DNA from: Dehalococcoidia bacterium
GTDB taxonomy: Bacteria; Chloroflexota; Dehalococcoidia; Dehalococcoidales; JAUVZE01
DNA: 17,931 bases
Assembly (NCBI GenBank): GCA_030602665.1
Contig: JAUVZE010000006.1
Location: forward strand, 1-17,931
Direction: 5' to 3'
The notes beneath the pieces were generated by a model, which saw nothing but the letters and a program-made list of their open reading frames with translations, ran no database searches and was not told the DNA's origin. A program made the translations under genes and the position numbers. Positions 15,825 through 17,931 of this stretch are shown piece after piece; position 1 is the first letter of the stretch, and the number at the start of each line of letters is the position of its first letter.

Positions 15825-16160
15825 ATGGAAATCAAGCACACTATTCAGGTTACCATTGTTGATGATAGTATGGGTGAAAAGTGTGACGCTCATTGCGGCA
15901 TAGATTGGTCATCGGCGGAGGCTATTTCTCTGGCTACCAAACGAATTAAAGACCGGTTCGGCAACAGAATACAATTAGAATACCTTGACCTAGCTAAGTC
16001 TATTACTAATCACCATGCCTTAGAACTGAGCCAGCAAGTCAAGGATAAAAACCTATCCCTACCACTACTGCTTATTGATGGTCAGCCTAGAATATCAGGA
16101 CAATTTGATATTCGCCAGCTACTGGATGCTATCGAGGCGGAGGTAGAAATTAGAACATGA
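15825..16160 (+). CDS. Small protein of probable thioredoxin-like fold, CxxxC motif, unknown function
   Basis: I do not recognise a named family for this 111-residue soluble protein. The pattern suggests a thioredoxin-like fold: a first strand TIQVTIVDD, then two cysteines at C20 and C24 (KCDAHC), a helix, a strand LEYLDLAKS, a helix, and LPLLLIDGQPRISGQFD followed by a final helix, with LPLLLIDG placed like the cis-proline strand. The CxxxC spacing differs from the CxxC of thioredoxins; DUF1462-like or ArsD-like small proteins are loose comparisons only. It lies between thioredoxin (14-base gap) and thioredoxin reductase (4-nt ATGA overlap), arguing for a thiol-redox or metal-handling role. 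The Shine-Dalgarno match (AAAGAG) is weak, so it may depend on upstream translation. Confidence 0.75.
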   Translation: MEIKHTIQVTIVDDSMGEKCDAHCGIDWSSAEAISLATKRIKDRFGNRIQLEYLDLAKSITNHHALELSQQVKDKNLSLPLLLIDGQPRISGQFDIRQLLDAIEAEVEIRT

Positions 16161-17074
16161 ATAAAGCATACGAGGTAGTTATTGTTGGTGGTGGGCCAGC
16201 TGGACTTAGCGCTGGAATTTACACGGCCAGGGCAAGGTTAAGCAGCCTATTGATAGAAAAGGGTCTAATCGGAGGTCAAGTAGTAAATGCCGAATTGGTG
16301 GAAAACTTTCCTGGATTTCCGGAAGGTATTAGCGGATACGACCTGACTGAATTAATGCACCGGCAGGCAACAAAATTTGGGCTGGAAACATTAACCGCTG
16401 AGGTTACTGGTGTTGAGCTTAACGGAGAGCAAAAGATAGTAAAGACCAATGAAGGCGACTTGGTTGCCAAAGCAATGATTATCGCCAGCGGCTCGGAATG
16501 GACCAAACTAGGTATACCAGGAGAAAAGGAGTTCACCGGTAAAGGGGTGTCTTACTGTGCTATCTGTGACGGGGCTTTCTTCACTGACCAAACAGTAGCG
16601 GTAGTTGGCGGGGGCAATGCCGCCATCACTGAAGCCCTCTCCCTTACCAAGTTTGCCTCTAGGGTTATGGTGATACACCGTCGTCAGGAGCTACGCGCCA
16701 CCCGTATTGTCCAGGAGAAAGCCTTCGCTGAGCCCAAAGTAGAATTCCTATGGAATACTGTAGTTGAGGAAATTGAGGGCGAAGAGGTGGTTAAAAGGCT
16801 AAGGCTACGTAACGTGATAACCGGGGAAAAATCCTCCCTAGGTGTGGCCGGAATCTTTGTGGCTATCGGGTTTAAGCCCAATACCGACTACCTGAAGAGT
16901 ATTTTACCTTTAGACGCTACTGGTCATGTTATCACCAATGAGAAGATGGAGACCGAGATACCGGGCATTTTTGCCGCCGGCGATATACGCTCTAGCTCTA
17001 TCCGGCAAGTAATAGGCGCTGTCGGGGACGGGGCTACTGCCGCTATCTACGCCGAAAGGTTCATCACCAAGTAG
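16157..17074 (+). CDS. trxB: Thioredoxin-disulfide reductase
   Basis: This FAD enzyme reduces oxidised thioredoxin with NAD(P)H. Its 305 residues match the low-molecular-weight bacterial type. In order: the FAD-binding GGGPAG (11-16) and IGGQVVNAELVENFPGF, the redox CAIC (134-137, SYCAICDG), the nucleotide-binding GGGNAA (151-156), HRRQELRA (174-181, whose arginines favour NADPH), and FAAGDIR (272-278) with the closing QVIGAVGDGATAA. All catalytic parts are present. The ATG overlaps the preceding stop by 4 nt, and a hairpin 17 bases after the stop probably ends the transcript. It is the last gene of the plus-strand operon. Confidence 0.96.
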   Translation: MNKAYEVVIVGGGPAGLSAGIYTARARLSSLLIEKGLIGGQVVNAELVENFPGFPEGISGYDLTELMHRQATKFGLETLTAEVTGVELNGEQKIVKTNEGDLVAKAMIIASGSEWTKLGIPGEKEFTGKGVSYCAICDGAFFTDQTVAVVGGGNAAITEALSLTKFASRVMVIHRRQELRATRIVQEKAFAEPKVEFLWNTVVEEIEGEEVVKRLRLRNVITGEKSSLGVAGIFVAIGFKPNTDYLKSILPLDATGHVITNEKMETEIPGIFAAGDIRSSSIRQVIGAVGDGATAAIYAERFITK

Positions 17075-17090
17075 GCTGAGGGCAACTATC

Positions 17091-17122
17091 AGAGGAGTAT
17101 AGCTCCTCTAAGTAAATTATTT
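17091..17122 (+). terminator. Probable intrinsic terminator after trxB
   Basis: AGAGGAG (17091-17097) pairs perfectly with CTCCTCT (17103-17109) across a five-base loop. A short A/T-rich stretch ending ATTATTTT follows. The T tract begins several bases after the stem, so termination may be partial. Confidence 0.6.
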
Positions 17123-17147
17123 TCCCCCTTTGGAGGGTGAAGGGAAT

Positions 17148-17226
17148 GGGCTCACTAAGTAGAAACTTAAAGCGGGTGAGATTGCTGAGTCCAACCAAAG
17201 TCGGGTTAAAAAGCCCAAAATTAACC
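17148..17226 (+). other. Possible structured RNA element upstream of rplI
   Basis: GGGCTCA (17148-17154) can pair with TGAGTCC (17186-17192; one G-U) around an inner hairpin TAAGT-AGAA-ACTTA (17156-17169). Next, GGTTAA (17204-17209) pairs with TTAACC (17221-17226) and is followed by TTTT, a weak terminator-like shape. Its bases can instead pair as GGG/CCC (17203-17215). This could be a ribosomal-protein leader or attenuator, or chance pairing in a 169-base gap. Confidence 0.3.
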
Positions 17227-17227
17227 T

Positions 17228-17255
17228 TTTACTTCATCGCCGGGTGAAGTATAAT
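17228..17255 (+). promoter_or_regulatory. Candidate promoter of rplI-dnaB with embedded dyad
   Basis: TTTACT (17228-17233, 4 of 6), a 16-base spacer and a perfect TATAAT (17250-17255) lie just before rplI; the leader would be about 12 bases. A dyad ACTTCATC-GCCG-GGTGAAGT (17231-17250, one G-T pair) spans from the -35 to the -10 box, so it could be an operator or an RNA hairpin if transcription comes from upstream. Confidence 0.5.
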
Positions 17256-17273
17256 TATAAAAGGGGAGAAATT

Positions 17274-17822
17274 ATGAAGGTCATTTTTCTAGAAGATGTG
17301 CCCAATGTGGCTAGAGCTGGTGAGATAAGAGAGGTAGCCGATGGCCATGGTAGGAATTTTCTCATACCTAAGAAATTAGCCGTACTAGCTAGCTCGCCGA
17401 CCGTCAACACCATAGAAATACAGCGCCGAATAAGCGCTAAAGAAGAAGCAACACTAGCATCGGAAATGCTTGAGTTGGCTAACCAACTAGAAGGTAAGGA
17501 AGTTATCTTAAAAGCCAAAGTGGGCGCCAAGGACAGACTTTATGGCTCAGTAACCAGTGCTGATATTGCCTCCGAGCTAGAGAAGGCTACTGGGTTAGTT
17601 ATTGACAAGAGAAAGATAGAGCTAGCCGAGCCTATCCGTCAACTCGGTAGCTATGAAGTAGCCATTAGACTAGCTAAGGATATAGTGCCCAAAATAAAAG
17701 TTAATGTGATTGAACAGGAGATCGAGAGGGAAGCCAAGAAGACCAAGGAGAGCAAGGAAACCAAAAAGGAAACCATGGAGACTGAAGGCGAGATTAAGGA
17801 GACTAAAGAGGAGATAGAGTAG
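17274..17822 (+). CDS. rplI: Ribosomal protein L9 (bL9) with charged C-terminal extension
   Basis: bL9 binds 23S rRNA and reaches out from the large ribosomal subunit. The start chosen is the ATG at 17274 (KVIFLEDVPNVARAGE), which has GGGGAG seven bases upstream; the open frame extends ten codons further, but those codons overlap the promoter-like sequence. This gives 182 residues against the usual 148-150. The N-terminal domain has the signature-like GEIREVADGHGRNFLIP (16-32), followed by the long connecting helix and a C-terminal domain ending near residue 150. Residues about 152-182 are almost wholly Lys, Glu and Thr (KKTKESKETKKE and onward), an added low-complexity tail. dnaB starts two bases after the stop, so the pair is probably co-transcribed. 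Confidence 0.95.
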   Translation: MKVIFLEDVPNVARAGEIREVADGHGRNFLIPKKLAVLASSPTVNTIEIQRRISAKEEATLASEMLELANQLEGKEVILKAKVGAKDRLYGSVTSADIASELEKATGLVIDKRKIELAEPIRQLGSYEVAIRLAKDIVPKIKVNVIEQEIEREAKKTKESKETKKETMETEGEIKETKEEIE

Positions 17823-17823
17823 A

Positions 17824-17931
17824 GTGTATGGTGAAAAGTTACCGCCACATGACAGCGATGCTGAGGAAAATGTAATCGGCTCACTGCTGATAGACGGCAC
17901 CGCAATTTATAAGATAGCCACTTTTCTTCAG
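17824..17931 (+). CDS. dnaB: Replicative DNA helicase DnaB (partial, N-terminus only)
   Basis: Thirty-six codons run from a GTG at 17824 to the window edge. After the start the frame reads YGEKLPPHDSDAEENVIGSL, then LIDG. This is the characteristic N-terminal opening of DnaB, the hexameric fork helicase (LPPHD.EAE..VIGSLL.D), from the domain that contacts primase. GAGGAG lies about ten bases upstream of the GTG, inside the end of rplI. An ATG at 17828 is out of frame. The rplI-dnaB order is common in bacteria. The ATPase domain is outside the window. Confidence 0.9.
   Translation, partial: MYGEKLPPHDSDAEENVIGSLLIDGTAIYKIATFLQ

Noticed and set aside
1..17931. CRISPR arrays, tRNA/rRNA genes, insertion sequences, phage or toxin-antitoxin modules
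   Set aside because: No regularly spaced repeats, transposase motifs, tRNA-like folds or rRNA segments were seen on either strand; the XRE/membrane pair does not resemble a known toxin-antitoxin pair.

Overview
The window is about 17.9 kb of gene-dense bacterial chromosome with no mobile element, CRISPR array, tRNA or rRNA visible. It looks like an anaerobic member of the Chloroflexota, most likely class Dehalococcoidia. This rests on rpoB-rpoC followed by ruvB, an oxygen-sensitive 2-hydroxyacyl-CoA dehydratase/activase-type gene set, and general protein character. It is an inference, because no marker tree could be run.

Layout. (1) Positions 1-730, minus strand: a small four-helix membrane protein overlapping a short XRE/Cro-type regulator that is cut by the left edge. 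They probably form a transcription unit whose -10 box lies inside a perfect palindrome. (2) Positions 916-9868, minus strand: rpoB and rpoC (overlapping by 8 nt), a terminator-like hairpin, then ruvB with its own extended -10 promoter. rpoBC has a near-consensus promoter at 9996-10024, and no rplJ-rplL lies immediately upstream. (3) Positions 9869-10161: a divergent regulatory region. (4) Positions 10162-17074, plus strand: eight tightly packed genes. They encode an M20 amidohydrolase, two paralogous three-cysteine subunits of the 2-hydroxyacyl-CoA dehydratase superfamily, their ASKHA-type ATPase activase, PlsX, thioredoxin, an uncharacterised small CxxxC protein, and thioredoxin reductase. 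A hairpin at 17091-17109 closes the unit. (5) Positions 17110-17931: a possibly structured leader, ribosomal protein L9 with a long charged tail, and the start of replicative helicase dnaB, cut by the right edge.

How the genes fit together. The most interesting part is the middle of the plus-strand operon. The activase carries the two cluster cysteines expected of an ATP-driven electron donor plus four extra C-terminal cysteines. The two partner proteins each carry three comparably placed cysteines, as expected for Fe-S cluster sites. The substrate is unknown. A complete thioredoxin system with an extra small cysteine protein follows in the same unit, which makes the operon redox-themed. The link to PlsX (phospholipid synthesis) and the M20 enzyme is unexplained.

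Other recurring oddities are acidic or charged C-terminal tails on RpoB, RpoC and L9 (the RpoB tail made by a 24-codon tandem duplication), apparent over-representation of CTAG in rplI, and a ruvB start codon that overlaps its own Shine-Dalgarno sequence.
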